Shown here: piece by piece, positions 7,647 through 16,607 of the stretch | Numbering within the stretch: the first letter of the stretch is position 1 | How the letters are laid out: the number at the start of each line of letters is the position of its first letter | Source: CAZAQS01 sp964486825 | Lineage (GTDB): Bacteria; Chloroflexota; Anaerolineae; Anaerolineales; UBA4823 | Reading direction: 5' to 3' | NCBI GenBank assembly: GCA_964486825.1 | Contig: CAZAQS010000032.1 | Coordinates: 1 to 28,780 of the forward strand | Length of the DNA: 28,780 nt | Program-made: the position numbers and the translations under genes | The notes under the pieces: model-generated | Databases searched by the model: none | What the model was told of the DNA's origin: nothing | What the model saw: only the letters and a program-made list of their open reading frames with translations

Positions 7647-8879
7647 CTAGAGCGATTGGATCAGGCGTGACCATTCTGATCCTACGTCGGGCCAGCTGCG
7701 GATGGGAGCTCGAGCTTCATTGCAGGTAGGATCCCTTCCGCGCCCAGACTGCAAATCGTTAGCTGCCTTACGTAGCTGAATAGCTAAGGAGGAAGGGTCA
7801 GCCGGTTGTGCCAGGTAAAATCGACTCCCTTGCGCCAGCTCTGGAAGGCAAGCGCTCTCCGTCGTGACCAGGGGCTTACCCAAAGCTTTGGCTTCCAGCA
7901 AGGATAGTGGAGCGTCCGAGGGAACCATCTCGAAGGGTAGGGCGACGATATCGCAAGCCTTCACCATCCGGCGGACTTTACCTCTATCCAGAAAGCCGGG
8001 CACGATTTTCACCGGGCCGTGCAGCCCCCTCCTTGCAATCGCTTTCTCGAGCTCGATCTCCTCCCTGTTGGGCCTCATCCCCCTCCGTCGGCTCAAAAAC
8101 ACCAGCTTGAATTGGTTGCGGGTTGGCTGTGCAATCGAAAATGCCTTCAGCAGCGTTTCCGCGCCGCGCAGCGACGCCAGAGAACCAAAGTAACCAAACA
8201 CCGTATCTTCGGGAGAAAAGCCCAGCGCCGCTCGACAAACCGCCTGGGAGACAGGATCATTTTGATACCACTCTGCATCGATTCCAGGCGGGATCACTTC
8301 GATAGGAATATTAAGGAGGCCCTTGGAAATGAGCATCTTCCGGGTATGGTTGGTTTGAACGACCAGCGAATGCAGGCCTGTCTTTTCGATTTGCCTGTTT
8401 AACAAGCTGCCCGGGATCAAGCTGCCCAACAGCGGGACAGCGCTTAAGCGGTAGCCCCGGCTTAATCTATAAATCCCAAGCCGGGCGAGATCGCGGAAAG
8501 CATAAACGGGGCTGGTAAAAATGGCGATGGCGATCCGCTCTTGAGCTTTAAATATTGTTTTCCATTCCTGATACAGGAAACTGGTCGTTCCCATGTGCAG
8601 CAAGATGATATCGGGATCGATATGGTGGATCGCTTCTTGCAAAGCATAATTCGGCTTCCAGCTTGGGTTCGTGACGGATGACAAACGCCAAACCGGTATC
8701 CCATCCAGGAAGGCATGGTCTTGTCTACTCCCTACACCATCGCTGATGCACTCGACCAGGTGCCCCAGTTTTTGGAGCTGAACTGCAACCTGGCTGAGGT
8801 ATGCCCAGGGTTGTAGCCTCGAATTACCTTCCCTGAGCCCTGTGGAAATAAGGCAGACTTTTCTCTTCCTTCCGGTCAA
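7647..8879 (-). CDS. Glycosyltransferase family 4 (CapM/RfaB-like), TTG start
   Basis: A GT-B fold glycosyltransferase of 410 residues. The N-terminal Rossmann half begins TGRKRKVCLISTGLREGNSR, and the C-terminal donor half contains VFGYFGSLASLRGAETLLKAF, VKIVPGFLDRGKVRRMVKACDIVALPFE and PLSLLEAKALGKPLVTT, which is the GT4 pattern with the conserved E of the EA motif. The open frame runs back to 9125, but that part lies inside the upstream GT4 gene and reads as non-homologous Cys/Arg/Pro-rich sequence. I place the start at TTG 8879, which overlaps the previous stop as TTGA. An AGGCGG Shine-Dalgarno sits six bases before it. A retaining sugar transfer to a lipid-linked acceptor in the cytoplasm is expected; donor unknown. 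Confidence 0.85.
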   Translation of the reverse strand: MTGRKRKVCLISTGLREGNSRLQPWAYLSQVAVQLQKLGHLVECISDGVGSRQDHAFLDGIPVWRLSSVTNPSWKPNYALQEAIHHIDPDIILLHMGTTSFLYQEWKTIFKAQERIAIAIFTSPVYAFRDLARLGIYRLSRGYRLSAVPLLGSLIPGSLLNRQIEKTGLHSLVVQTNHTRKMLISKGLLNIPIEVIPPGIDAEWYQNDPVSQAVCRAALGFSPEDTVFGYFGSLASLRGAETLLKAFSIAQPTRNQFKLVFLSRRRGMRPNREEIELEKAIARRGLHGPVKIVPGFLDRGKVRRMVKACDIVALPFEMVPSDAPLSLLEAKALGKPLVTTESACLPELAQGSRFYLAQPADPSSLAIQLRKAANDLQSGRGRDPTCNEARAPIRSWPDVGSEWSRLIQSL

Positions 8880-10027
8880 CTCGAACCGCCTAATAATTGT
8901 TCGTACTGGCTTATATAATTTTGGCACACAACGCTCCAGGAATACCGCTCTTCGATTGTGCGCCGGGCTGCCTCTCCCAGGCTCTGGGGGTAGCCCTGCT
9001 CTTTGAGCAAACGCAATATGGTTCCTGCTAAAAGGCCAGGCGCGCGGGGTGGGACCAACAAGCCATTTACACCGTTTTCTACAACATCCAAAGCGCCGCT
9101 CACAGCAGTGCTGACCACCGGGCAACCGCAGGCCATGGCCTCGAGCAGGACGGTCGGTAGGCCTTCGTAGTGGGCCGGGTGGACGAATATCGCCGCCCGG
9201 CGATAAAGATCGACCAGGGCCTCTCGGCCGGGAATATGCCCTAGCAGGATTACCTTATTGTCGAGGCCTCTGGTCCGAATCAGGTCTGCCAGCCGGCTTT
9301 CAAGCGGGCCGGCCCCGGCAATCATAAATTTAACCCCAGGATACGATCGAAGAACAAGCTCAGCAGCAGCTACCAGGTCTTCAAATCCTTTGCGGGCAGC
9401 CAGGCGCCCAACAGCCAGAACGTACGGCAAAGACGCCCCAGCCGGATGTCTCTCCACTAGTCTGCCAGGCATAAACATCTCTGTATCCACGCCGTTGCCC
9501 ATGACGGCAACAGTAGAAGGGTCGATGCCATAGGCCTTGAGCTCGGCTGCTATACTGTTGGCGACAACTGTGATTCCACCGGCCCTTTCGAACAGTTCTT
9601 TTTCCAGGCGGTAGCTGATGGGAGCCTGAAGTTTGATCAGCAACTCGTATAGACTGCTCACGCGGATAGAAGCTGTATCTGCCTTCATTGGCGTATGCAC
9701 GGTCAACAGAGAAGGAACCGGAACATGAGGTTGTTTGATCAGCGGGGTGTGCAGGTGGAGTATGTCAAATTCCGACCTCACCTGGAGAAGTAATCTGTCG
9801 ACAAACACAGCATGAAGATGTACGTGAAATGGGTAAAGGGGGAAGAAAAATGGCCTCCGCACCTGGATGCCCTCGATCACTTCATGATCCTTCTGTCCGC
9901 GCGAGCCCCTGGTGAGGATGGTTACCTTGTGCCCGTATTTTTGCAGGCTCCTGGAAAGGTTCCAGACATAGAAACCCATCCCTTCCCGTGCCGGGAATTT
10001 AGCGGAGACAAGCATACAGATTTGCAT
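8876..10027 (-). CDS. Glycosyltransferase family 4, PimA/WfgS-like
   Basis: A 383-residue GT4 enzyme with typical length and complete motifs. The N-terminus MQICMLVSAKFPAREGMGFYV carries the acceptor-side glycine loop. SEFDILHLHTPL and VPSLLTVHTPM are the usual mid-domain strands. The donor half has VLAVGRLAARKGFEDLVAA, KVILLGHIPGREALVDLYRRA and HYEGLPTVLLEAMACGCPVV, where EGLPTVLLEA is the E-x7-E signature of retaining GT-B enzymes. It starts 22 bases after the PssE-like gene and ends in the TTGA overlap with the second GT4 gene. The role is sugar addition to the growing cytoplasmic glycan; the sugar is not predictable. Confidence 0.92.
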   Translation of the reverse strand: MQICMLVSAKFPAREGMGFYVWNLSRSLQKYGHKVTILTRGSRGQKDHEVIEGIQVRRPFFFPLYPFHVHLHAVFVDRLLLQVRSEFDILHLHTPLIKQPHVPVPSLLTVHTPMKADTASIRVSSLYELLIKLQAPISYRLEKELFERAGGITVVANSIAAELKAYGIDPSTVAVMGNGVDTEMFMPGRLVERHPAGASLPYVLAVGRLAARKGFEDLVAAAELVLRSYPGVKFMIAGAGPLESRLADLIRTRGLDNKVILLGHIPGREALVDLYRRAAIFVHPAHYEGLPTVLLEAMACGCPVVSTAVSGALDVVENGVNGLLVPPRAPGLLAGTILRLLKEQGYPQSLGEAARRTIEERYSWSVVCQNYISQYEQLLGGSS

Positions 10028-10049
10028 TCAACCTGGCCTGGTGGGGTAA

Positions 10050-10541
10050 TTATCTACTGCTTTTGCTGGACCAATCAGCCAGCTGTTTTTCAAGCGCAAG
10101 GATTAGGCTTTGCGAATGGTCAATGAAATAGGGCAGTTCCCCGGCGTGGTCGAGGGCTGCTCGCAAGGTCTCCATGGTGGGATCCATTACCAGCTTGGTC
10201 CTTCCTTGTGCTTCCAGAGCAGAAGCCAGCTGTATTTGATGGTCATCGATGATTTCGCAGAATTGTTTCAAGCGCGGGACAACGACGAACGTTTTCCTGG
10301 CATGCATACAAAGGATGATCGCGCCTGCCGCAGCATGGGTTACAACCACGCGCGCTTCGTTCGTAAGCTCATGCATGCGTTGGCTGGTTTCGAACGCAAA
10401 GCCCTGAGCGTAACGCAGCCTGTAAGCAGAGCTGCCAAACTGTATCACCACGAGCTCGTCGAGTTGTTCAGCCAGCTCATCCATGGCCTGGACCAACCGG
10501 TCGAAGCCTTGCGGGTGTGTCCCGACTGTTACGAGGATCAA
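10050..10541 (-). CDS. PssE/Alg13-like glycosyltransferase catalytic subunit, TTG start
   Basis: A 163-residue protein of the GT28 C-terminal family. It begins (M)ILVTVGTHPQGFDRLVQAMD and continues with VVIQFGSS and RVVVTHAAAGAIILCMHARK, then TFVVVPRLKQFCEIIDDHQIQLA, which is the donor-nucleotide binding pattern of Alg13, PssE and EpsF. These proteins are only half of a GT-B enzyme and need a membrane-bound Alg14-type partner, encoded immediately upstream here. The open frame runs back to 10667 without homology; the start is placed at TTG 10541, overlapping the partner's stop as TTGA. GGGGAG lies seven bases upstream as a ribosome binding site. By family knowledge the pair should add the second or a later sugar to a lipid-linked acceptor. 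Confidence 0.85.
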   Translation of the reverse strand: MILVTVGTHPQGFDRLVQAMDELAEQLDELVVIQFGSSAYRLRYAQGFAFETSQRMHELTNEARVVVTHAAAGAIILCMHARKTFVVVPRLKQFCEIIDDHQIQLASALEAQGRTKLVMDPTMETLRAALDHAGELPYFIDHSQSLILALEKQLADWSSKSSR

Positions 10542-10987
10542 ATCACTGCTCCCCAATACATGGCCTTTTGACCGCAGACGCCCAGCAATTGGGGCCACTG
10601 CACCAGGAAAATATCTGCTACTGGATAGACGAGCCGACCTGTCTTGGACAGGCTCTCCACCCGGCACCAGCTTTCGATGAATACTGTCCTGATCCCGAGC
10701 ATCTTTCCCAGGTAGAAGAATGGGATTGCCACTTCAGCTCCCAGGCTCACGATCACCTGCGGCCGTTCATGCAGCAAGATTTTCAAAGCCCAGAAAATCG
10801 AGAGCAAAAACCGCCAGGGATTTGTGCCGATATTTCCTGTCAAGTACGCGGGTGCGAGCTGTAGGACATCCGCTTCACGTGGACTATGGTAAGTAACAAA
10901 GAAAATTTCATGCTGCTGGAATGCTTGCAGTATCTGCAGGGTTTCTGTGAAATGACCACCATGAGAGCATACCAGGCAGATTTTCAT
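10538..10987 (-). CDS. PssD/Alg14-like glycosyltransferase membrane-anchoring subunit
   Basis: A 149-residue protein starting MKICLVCSHGGHFTETLQIL, where SHGGHFTE corresponds to the SxGGH motif of Alg14/PssD. The middle has PQVIVSLGAEVAIPFFYLGKMLGIRTVFIESWCRV, typical of these proteins, and ADIFLVQWPQL near the end. Alg14-type proteins hold the catalytic Alg13-type subunit at the membrane and form the acceptor half of the enzyme. The start is strongly supported by AGGAGGT ten bases upstream. The stop overlaps the TTG start of the PssE-like gene by four bases, so production of the two halves is probably coupled at equal level. Confidence 0.85.
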   Translation of the reverse strand: MKICLVCSHGGHFTETLQILQAFQQHEIFFVTYHSPREADVLQLAPAYLTGNIGTNPWRFLLSIFWALKILLHERPQVIVSLGAEVAIPFFYLGKMLGIRTVFIESWCRVESLSKTGRLVYPVADIFLVQWPQLLGVCGQKAMYWGAVI

Positions 10988-10995
10988 GGTTGGTT

Positions 10996-12102
10996 TTACC
11001 TCCTGTGGGTTTGCGCATCAAGCAAAGAATCCAGGATCCGGTAGAGGGCTACGAAGAGGGGGTCAAAAATAATATGGGCAGCCCAGCTGGCCCATCTCAA
11101 CCCGGCTTGTTCGTATCCCAGCTTATGCGTACAGATTGCCAGCAACTCCCCATCTGAGACCTTTCGCAAAGTCTGGGTTTTACGGCGCAACTGGCTGGTC
11201 TCTTGCCAGTGCTTGACCACCCAAGCGTAAGCGTCTAGCTTATTGGCAGCTCTACCCGGCTCGTGGAGGAGCACGAAGCCCCAGGTGACAAATTCGGCCA
11301 GGATTAAGGCCGGCAACAAGGCCAGCAGCGTACGCCATTGCAGCACTTTAAGCAGCATGCGGTAGCGGTTGCGCTCCTGGTAATAGGTCTTGCGAGGCCC
11401 GAAGGCCAGCCGGTAGTCGTGGTAGACGCGCGAAGCTGGGGCCAGGAGGCAGCGGTAGCCAGCCAGCCTGGCCCGCAAGGACAGGTCTGTATCTTCCATG
11501 TAGAGAAAAAAGCCTGCATCGAAGCCGCCCAGCATTTCGAACAGCTCCCGGCGGATGGCAAAGGAGGCCCCGGAGACAGCCCCGACTTCTTCAACCTGTG
11601 TGAAAGCGCTGCCCGGCATGCCCAAACCCCGGCACAGGGTCAGGCCGCTGATATGCAGGTCGTTGCCGCAGGCGTTGATTTGTTGCGGGTCGCCCATCAG
11701 CAGGACCTTGGAGGTGGCAAGTCCGGCAGAAGGATCGTCTTCCAGGGTCGCGATGAGGTTTTCCAGCCATCCCGGCTCTACGACTGTATCCGGATTTAAA
11801 AAGGCAAGGTACTGGCCTTGGGCGTAAAGGGCGCCAGTGTTATTGCCACCCCCGAAGCCCAGATTTGATGCGTTCGGAATCAATGTAAATTCTGGGAAAT
11901 GTTGGCTTACCTTTTCAGCGCTTCCGTCACTGGACGCGTTATCGACCACGATCACCTCATAATCCGGGTGCAGGTCGTCGCGCAGCGAGCGCAGGCAGGC
12001 TTCGAGCTGATTCCAGGCGTTGTAGCTAACGATGATGAGGCTGGCGCGGGGTTGTGTAGGCAGGGCCGGCGTGAAGCGGGTTGTACCTAGTTCTTGGAGC
12101 AT
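10996..12102 (-). CDS. Glycosyltransferase family 2, WbbL/rhamnosyltransferase-like
   Basis: A 368-residue GT2 protein. RASLIIVSYNAWNQLEACL and YEVIVVDNASSDGSAE form the nucleotide-sugar binding front; NASNLGFGGGNNTGA and YLAFLNPDTVVEPGWL carry the DxD-equivalent NPD. AVSGASFAIRRELFEMLGGFD and FFLYMEDTDLSLRARLAGYR carry the ED catalytic base region. This is the classic WbbL/dTDP-rhamnosyltransferase type. The C-terminal 130 residues contain a hydrophobic helix (LLALLPALILAEFVTWGFVLL) and probably bind the membrane. It starts 16 bases after the DPM1-like gene and ends 8 bases before the PssD-like gene. An inverting cytoplasmic sugar transfer is expected; rhamnose is a guess from family resemblance only. 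Confidence 0.92.
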   Translation of the reverse strand: MLQELGTTRFTPALPTQPRASLIIVSYNAWNQLEACLRSLRDDLHPDYEVIVVDNASSDGSAEKVSQHFPEFTLIPNASNLGFGGGNNTGALYAQGQYLAFLNPDTVVEPGWLENLIATLEDDPSAGLATSKVLLMGDPQQINACGNDLHISGLTLCRGLGMPGSAFTQVEEVGAVSGASFAIRRELFEMLGGFDAGFFLYMEDTDLSLRARLAGYRCLLAPASRVYHDYRLAFGPRKTYYQERNRYRMLLKVLQWRTLLALLPALILAEFVTWGFVLLHEPGRAANKLDAYAWVVKHWQETSQLRRKTQTLRKVSDGELLAICTHKLGYEQAGLRWASWAAHIIFDPLFVALYRILDSLLDAQTHRR

Positions 12103-12118
12103 GCTGCGGGTCCTGGCC

Positions 12119-13084
12119 CTACTTGCGTCCTTGGAGGAGATCGACCAGCAAGGCGCGTAGCGAGTGCAGGGTAAAGCCGGTCGATACCAGCACCAACCCG
12201 ACCATCGAGAGCAAGATACTCAAGGGAGCGTGGTCGGACGCCAGGTGGCGAGGGATTCCGACACTCATGAACAAAAGCCCGGTAAGCCCGAAACACAACA
12301 GCGGGCGGTATTGCAGGGTCAGCTTGAGCACGCCTTTCAGAACCGCCATACCCTGGGCGATGACAGAGCGTTTGGATTTATCCGGGTAGCGGATATCAAC
12401 GCATGTCTCGGCCAGTTTCAGGTCATGCTGGCGGGCCTGGAACTGCATCTCGCACTCGACCGAGAAACCATGCGAGGAAAAATCGATACACTCCAGTGCG
12501 CGCGGGGAGAAGGCCCGGAAACCGCTCTGCGAATCGCTGGACGGAACTCCAGAAGCGGCGCGGGTGAGCCAGTTGAATACCCAATGACCCATCACTCGCA
12601 GCCGGGGCACCTGGCAGGCCTGGTTAAGATAGCGGGAGCCGATGGAGATATCGGCCTGGTTGTCCAATACCGGCTGGGCGACTTTATTAATTTCCTCCGG
12701 CAAGTGCTGGTAATCTGCATCGAGCATGACGACCACATCGGGATGGATTTGGCGGGCGGCTCGAAAAGCTGTGCGCAGCGCAGCGCCTTTGCCGAGGTTG
12801 GACGGGTGCTGCAGGACGGTAGCCCCGGCCGCCTTTGCTATCTGGGCAGTAGCGTCGCTCGAGCCATCGTCAACGACGATCACGTGGGGGACATAGAAGC
12901 GCGTCTTGAGCACAACGCTGCCGATGAAGCGCTCCTCGTTATAAGCCGGTATCACAACTACAATGACCCTATTAGAAAACTCGGGCGGGTGGGTTGTGGC
13001 AGCTTGATCCTCCTGTGAGAAGAAAAACTCGCGGTCCTGTTCGCTAACGCATCCGACACTTGGACTGGAGATCGTACTGGCCAT
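12119..13084 (-). CDS. Glycosyltransferase family 2, polyprenyl-phosphate (DPM1-like), first gene of glycan operon
   Basis: A 321-residue protein. After a variable N-terminal tail of about 40 residues the GT2 domain starts VIVVVIPAYNEERFIGSVV, with VIVVDDGSSDATAQIA, HPSNLGKGAALRTAF and VVVMLDADYQHLPEEI (the DxD motif). SIGSRYLNQA and SDSQSGFRAFSPRALE are further hallmarks of the dolichol-phosphate-mannose-synthase-like branch. Two hydrophobic helices close the protein (about residues 245-262 and 275-300). Such enzymes make polyprenyl-phosphate-linked sugars, the donors used by GT-C enzymes outside the cell; one is encoded later in this operon. GGGAG six bases before the ATG supports the start. 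As the first gene it should follow the operon promoter in the region upstream. Confidence 0.92.
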   Translation of the reverse strand: MASTISSPSVGCVSEQDREFFFSQEDQAATTHPPEFSNRVIVVVIPAYNEERFIGSVVLKTRFYVPHVIVVDDGSSDATAQIAKAAGATVLQHPSNLGKGAALRTAFRAARQIHPDVVVMLDADYQHLPEEINKVAQPVLDNQADISIGSRYLNQACQVPRLRVMGHWVFNWLTRAASGVPSSDSQSGFRAFSPRALECIDFSSHGFSVECEMQFQARQHDLKLAETCVDIRYPDKSKRSVIAQGMAVLKGVLKLTLQYRPLLCFGLTGLLFMSVGIPRHLASDHAPLSILLSMVGLVLVSTGFTLHSLRALLVDLLQGRK

Positions 13085-13114
13085 GTTTCACTCCCTCGGG
13101 TGGACCCGCCAATG

Positions 13115-13126
13115 GCAATTAATTGC
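13115..13126. promoter_or_regulatory. 12-base perfect palindrome upstream of glycan operon
   Basis: GCAATTAATTGC is its own reverse complement. It lies 30 bases before the first start codon of the glycan operon, inside the expected 5' leader or promoter, so it could be an operator. A role is inference only. Confidence 0.35.
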
Positions 13127-13176
13127 TGAATAGAAGAACGGAGAGGAATTTGCATTATCCGTACCATTAAATGAAA

Positions 13177-13193
13177 AGTGATGGAAAATCACT
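13177..13193. promoter_or_regulatory. Inverted repeat AGTGAT-N5-ATCACT
   Basis: Perfect six-base arms around GGAAA, about 93 bases upstream of the glycan operon start codon. The 17-base size fits a dimeric regulator site. No regulator gene of matching type is next to it. Confidence 0.35.
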
Positions 13194-13371
13194 ATGCAGT
13201 TTGTCGACTTTTACATACAATATATATGACAAAGCGAGCGTTTCAGGTTTGCGAGTGCGTAATTAAATACGCTAGGTGGACCTGGCTCTGTGAGGGGCGC
13301 TGGCGAGGCATGTTTGACTTTGTGGAGTACGACCATGCCAGGCCGGGAAACGAGAGGCTTTGTCGCAACAA

Positions 13372-13405
13372 AACGCTGCTGGGGCTGGCAGGCCTCAGCA
13401 GCGTT
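13372..13405. repeat. Strong hairpin in intergenic region
   Basis: AACGCTGCTG and CAGCAGCGTT are perfect ten-base arms. The stem can extend inward by three more pairs (GGG with CCT, one wobble), leaving an eight-base loop. It is the strongest secondary structure in the 13085-14049 gap. No T-run of terminator quality follows on either strand, so it may be an RNA element or a dispersed repeat copy. Confidence 0.5.
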
Positions 13406-13726
13406 CTCATTAAGATTTTGCTATGTCATTTACCATTGGTATTTCAATTCTCCAGGGGAATGATTGAAACGAATTCTTATTGCACCTATCAAGTTCTTTC
13501 GCTCTCGTTGAACGACCCCCTGTGTATGCCCGATGCTCCGCCCATCCGACAGTGGAACGCCGGTTACAAAAATGGAAAACTGCTCCCGCAGGAGTGTACC
13601 TCAAACGAAAGCAGCCAGTTTGCCCCCTTTTTGTCATCCGCGCGCTTAGCGCACAGATTGAATCAAACCTGATAAATATCTCTGAATCGGGGAAAGCGGT
13701 GGGGTGTTTTGGTGCAGCCTGACTGG

Positions 13727-13744
13727 CCCCCTGAAGAGCGGGGG
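13727..13744. repeat. Short G/C hairpin
   Basis: CCCCC-TGAAGAGC-GGGGG, perfect five-base arms with an eight-base loop, in the non-coding region. No T-run follows; function not apparent. Confidence 0.25.
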
Positions 13745-14049
13745 ATGGACGACGATGCACCGCCTAAAACCCAATATCGAGCACAATTTGTTGCTTATCT
13801 ACCCATTAAGTGTCGATACGGTAAGGTTTAGCCTTGGATATTATAGTACGATTAAAAAATCCTGCAATATGAATTGGGGATTGTAGATTAAAAAAACCTA
13901 ACAAATTTGTAAGGTGCAGGTATCACAGCCTCCTTCCGTACGCCCTCTCAATCCTTTCCCTTGAGGCCAAGCCTCCACTATCCCACCAATGTTGTACAAT
14001 CAATTTAGCCGATTACCCCTCATCCCTCTGACGAAAGGACGGGTTGCTT

Positions 14050-14819
14050 ATGAACCTACCCAGGATCGTTGTCCACCAGACAGCCTCGCTCGACGGCAAG
14101 CTCTCCATCGCCCCGGGCGTCTTGCTGCTCTTCGGGGACGAACGCTGGCAGGCAGTCGCCGGGGCGGACGAAGACGCCTACCGCAAATCCCGCCAGCTCT
14201 ACCAGCCCCAGGCCATCCTGGAGGGCAGCGGCTCCTTCGTTGCAGATGGCGCACCCCTCGCGCCCGCAGAAGGCGCCGGTTCCCTGCCCCCCGTGGCGGA
14301 AAACGCCGCGGAAGATTACCACGACTTCCTACCCCAATCCTTAACGGATGTCCCCGGGCGGCGCTGGTTCACGGTCGTCGACGGTCGCGGCCGGGTGCGC
14401 TGGACCTACAAAGAGTTCCCCGGCCAGGACTGGCTGGGCTGGCACCTGCTGGTGCTCGTCCACCACGACACGCCGCCCGCCTACCTGGCTTACCTGCGCG
14501 GCGAGTCGATCCCCTACCTGGTGGCCGGGCGGGGGCAGGTCGACCTGCAGCTGGCCTTCGAGAAGATGGCCTCCCATCTGGACGTCTCCTGTATCCTCTC
14601 CACTGCCGGAGGGCGGCTGAACGGCGCCCTGTTGAAGGCCGGCCTGGTGGACGAGATCCTGGTCGATTTCTTCCCGGCCCTGATCGGCGGGCGCGACACG
14701 CCCTGCCTGTTCGACGTCCCGCCCCTGCAAGAGGCTGAGCGGCCGCTCAGGCTCGAGCTGCTCTCTTCGCAGGCTGCGCCCAACGGCCGGGTCGAGCTGC
14801 GCTACAAGGTGCTCGATCC

Positions 14820-14823
<4 letters not shown>
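14050..14823 (+). CDS. RibD C-terminal domain / DHFR-like reductase
   Basis: A 257-residue protein of the RibD_C (dihydrofolate-reductase-like) family. The front NLPRIVVHQTASLDGKLS matches the opening strand with the TxSLDG motif. ILEGSGSF occupies the position of the first glycine loop, and ILSTAGGRLNGALLKAGLVDE is the conserved NADPH-binding segment (usually EGG-x-LNxxLLxxGLVDE). DEILVDFFPALIGG completes the fold. It probably reduces a small molecule with NADPH; there is no deaminase domain, so it is not a full RibD. The ATG at 14050 is preferred; a TTG at 14044 is in frame. AAGGA upstream is ten bases from the ATG. The stop overlaps the ABC ATPase start as ATGA, so the reductase is translationally coupled to the exporter. 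Confidence 0.85.
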
Positions 14824-15814
<991 letters not shown>

Positions 15815-15818
<4 letters not shown>

Positions 15819-16606
15819 ACTGGCGCGGGGGTTTGGCCCTCATCCAGAGCACCTGGAGCTCGTGGATGCAGTACCGGGGTTTCTTCTTCCTGCTCGCTTT
15901 CGGCTGGATGATCCCGCCGCTCATCTACCTGTTCGTCTGGTCGACGGCTGCCGGGGGCGAGACTCTGGGGGGTATGACGCGTGGCGAGTTCGTGGCCTAC
16001 TACCTGGTCCTCATCCTGGTCAACCAGATTACCTACTCGCAGACCAACTGGACCCTGGGCGACGTCATTCGCATGGGTACGATCAGCTCCTGGCTGCTGC
16101 GACCGCTACCGGCCCTCTTCCACGTGCTCTCCAGCGAGCTGGCAGGAAAAGTGGTTTACATGCTATTCGTCCTGCCGGTCGGGTTGCTGTTGGCGCTGGT
16201 CTTGCGCCCCGAGCTGCACGCCGGGCCAGGCCAGGTGTTGGCCTTCCTGCTGGCCCTCGGCATGGCCTGGGGGCTGCGTTTCGCCTGGGGTCTGTGGCTG
16301 GCCATGCTCGCCTTCTGGGCCAGCCGGGCGGATGGGCTCCTTGCGGTGCAGGACACGCTGGTCTTCTTGCTGGCCGGCGTGGTCGCTCCGCGGGCCCTCC
16401 TGCCGGAGGCCCCGGCTACCGCCGCCCGCCTGCTGCCCTTCTGGTACATGGTCGGCTTCCCCGTGGAAGCTCTCACCGGTCAGATGGCCGGCCCTGATCT
16501 GCTCCGGGGCTTTGCCATCCAGGCCGGCTGGCTGGCGCTGGCAGTGCTGCTCAGCCGCCTGGTGTGGGTTCAGGGAACCAAACGCTACACCGCCGTGGGA
16601 GGCTAA
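15815..16606 (+). CDS. ABC-2 type exporter permease 1 (COG4587-like)
   Basis: A 263-residue membrane protein with six hydrophobic helices. Features include QYRGFFFLLAFGWMIPPLIYLFVW for the first helix and GGMTRGEFVAYYLVLILVNQITY before the second. The later pair GDVIRMGTISSWLLRPLP and ALFHVLSSELAGKVVYMLFVLP is characteristic of the ABC-2 permeases that accompany COG4586 ATPases. It starts with GTG at 15815, overlapping the ATPase stop by four bases, with GGGAGG seven bases upstream. It forms the transmembrane part of the exporter together with the next gene. Confidence 0.88.
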
Positions 16607-16607
16607 A

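Larger units (their letters stand above)
13085..14049. other. Long intergenic region without a convincing gene
   Basis: About 965 bases separate the minus-strand glycan operon from the plus-strand RibD_C/ABC operon. Open frames exist (for example 13178-13672 plus and 13410-13760 minus) but their products lack domains, ribosome binding sites and a protein-like composition. The stretch is A+T-rich at both ends and carries four separate perfect palindromes or hairpins listed individually. It should hold both operon promoters; a TACAAT hexamer at 13995-14000 is a possible minus-10 box for the plus operon, without a well-placed minus-35. No tRNA or known riboswitch pattern was recognised. Confidence 0.6.

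Noticed and set aside
8880..9125. N-terminal extension of the second GT4 gene
   Set aside because: It lies within the first GT4 gene in another frame, is Cys/Arg/Pro-rich and unlike any GT4 front; TTG 8879 has a good ribosome binding site.
10542..10667. N-terminal extension of the PssE-like gene
   Set aside because: Shadow of the PssD-like gene; Alg13-type proteins start at the ILVTVGTH strand, which fits TTG 10541.
12164..13018. 284-codon plus-strand open frame
   Set aside because: Antisense shadow of the DPM1-like GT2 gene; composition not protein-like.
13372..13405. Reading the hairpin as an intrinsic terminator
   Set aside because: No T-run of adequate length on either side and no gene ending next to it.
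13178..13672. 164-codon plus-strand frame in the long intergenic region
   Set aside because: No recognisable domain, no ribosome binding site, and codon pattern unlike neighbours; kept only as part of the non-coding stretch.
13410..13760. 116-codon minus-strand frame in the long intergenic region
   Set aside because: Overlaps the other weak frame, Arg-rich without domain or ribosome binding site.
13989..14738. 249-codon plus-strand open frame
   Set aside because: Out-of-frame with the RibD_C gene; product is Arg/Pro/Gly-rich as expected for a high-G+C shadow.
15981..16607. Upstream part of a 472-codon frame leading into permease 2
   Set aside because: It is a shadow of permease 1, Trp/Cys/Arg/Ser-rich; the real permease 2 begins at ATG 16608 with GGGAGG.
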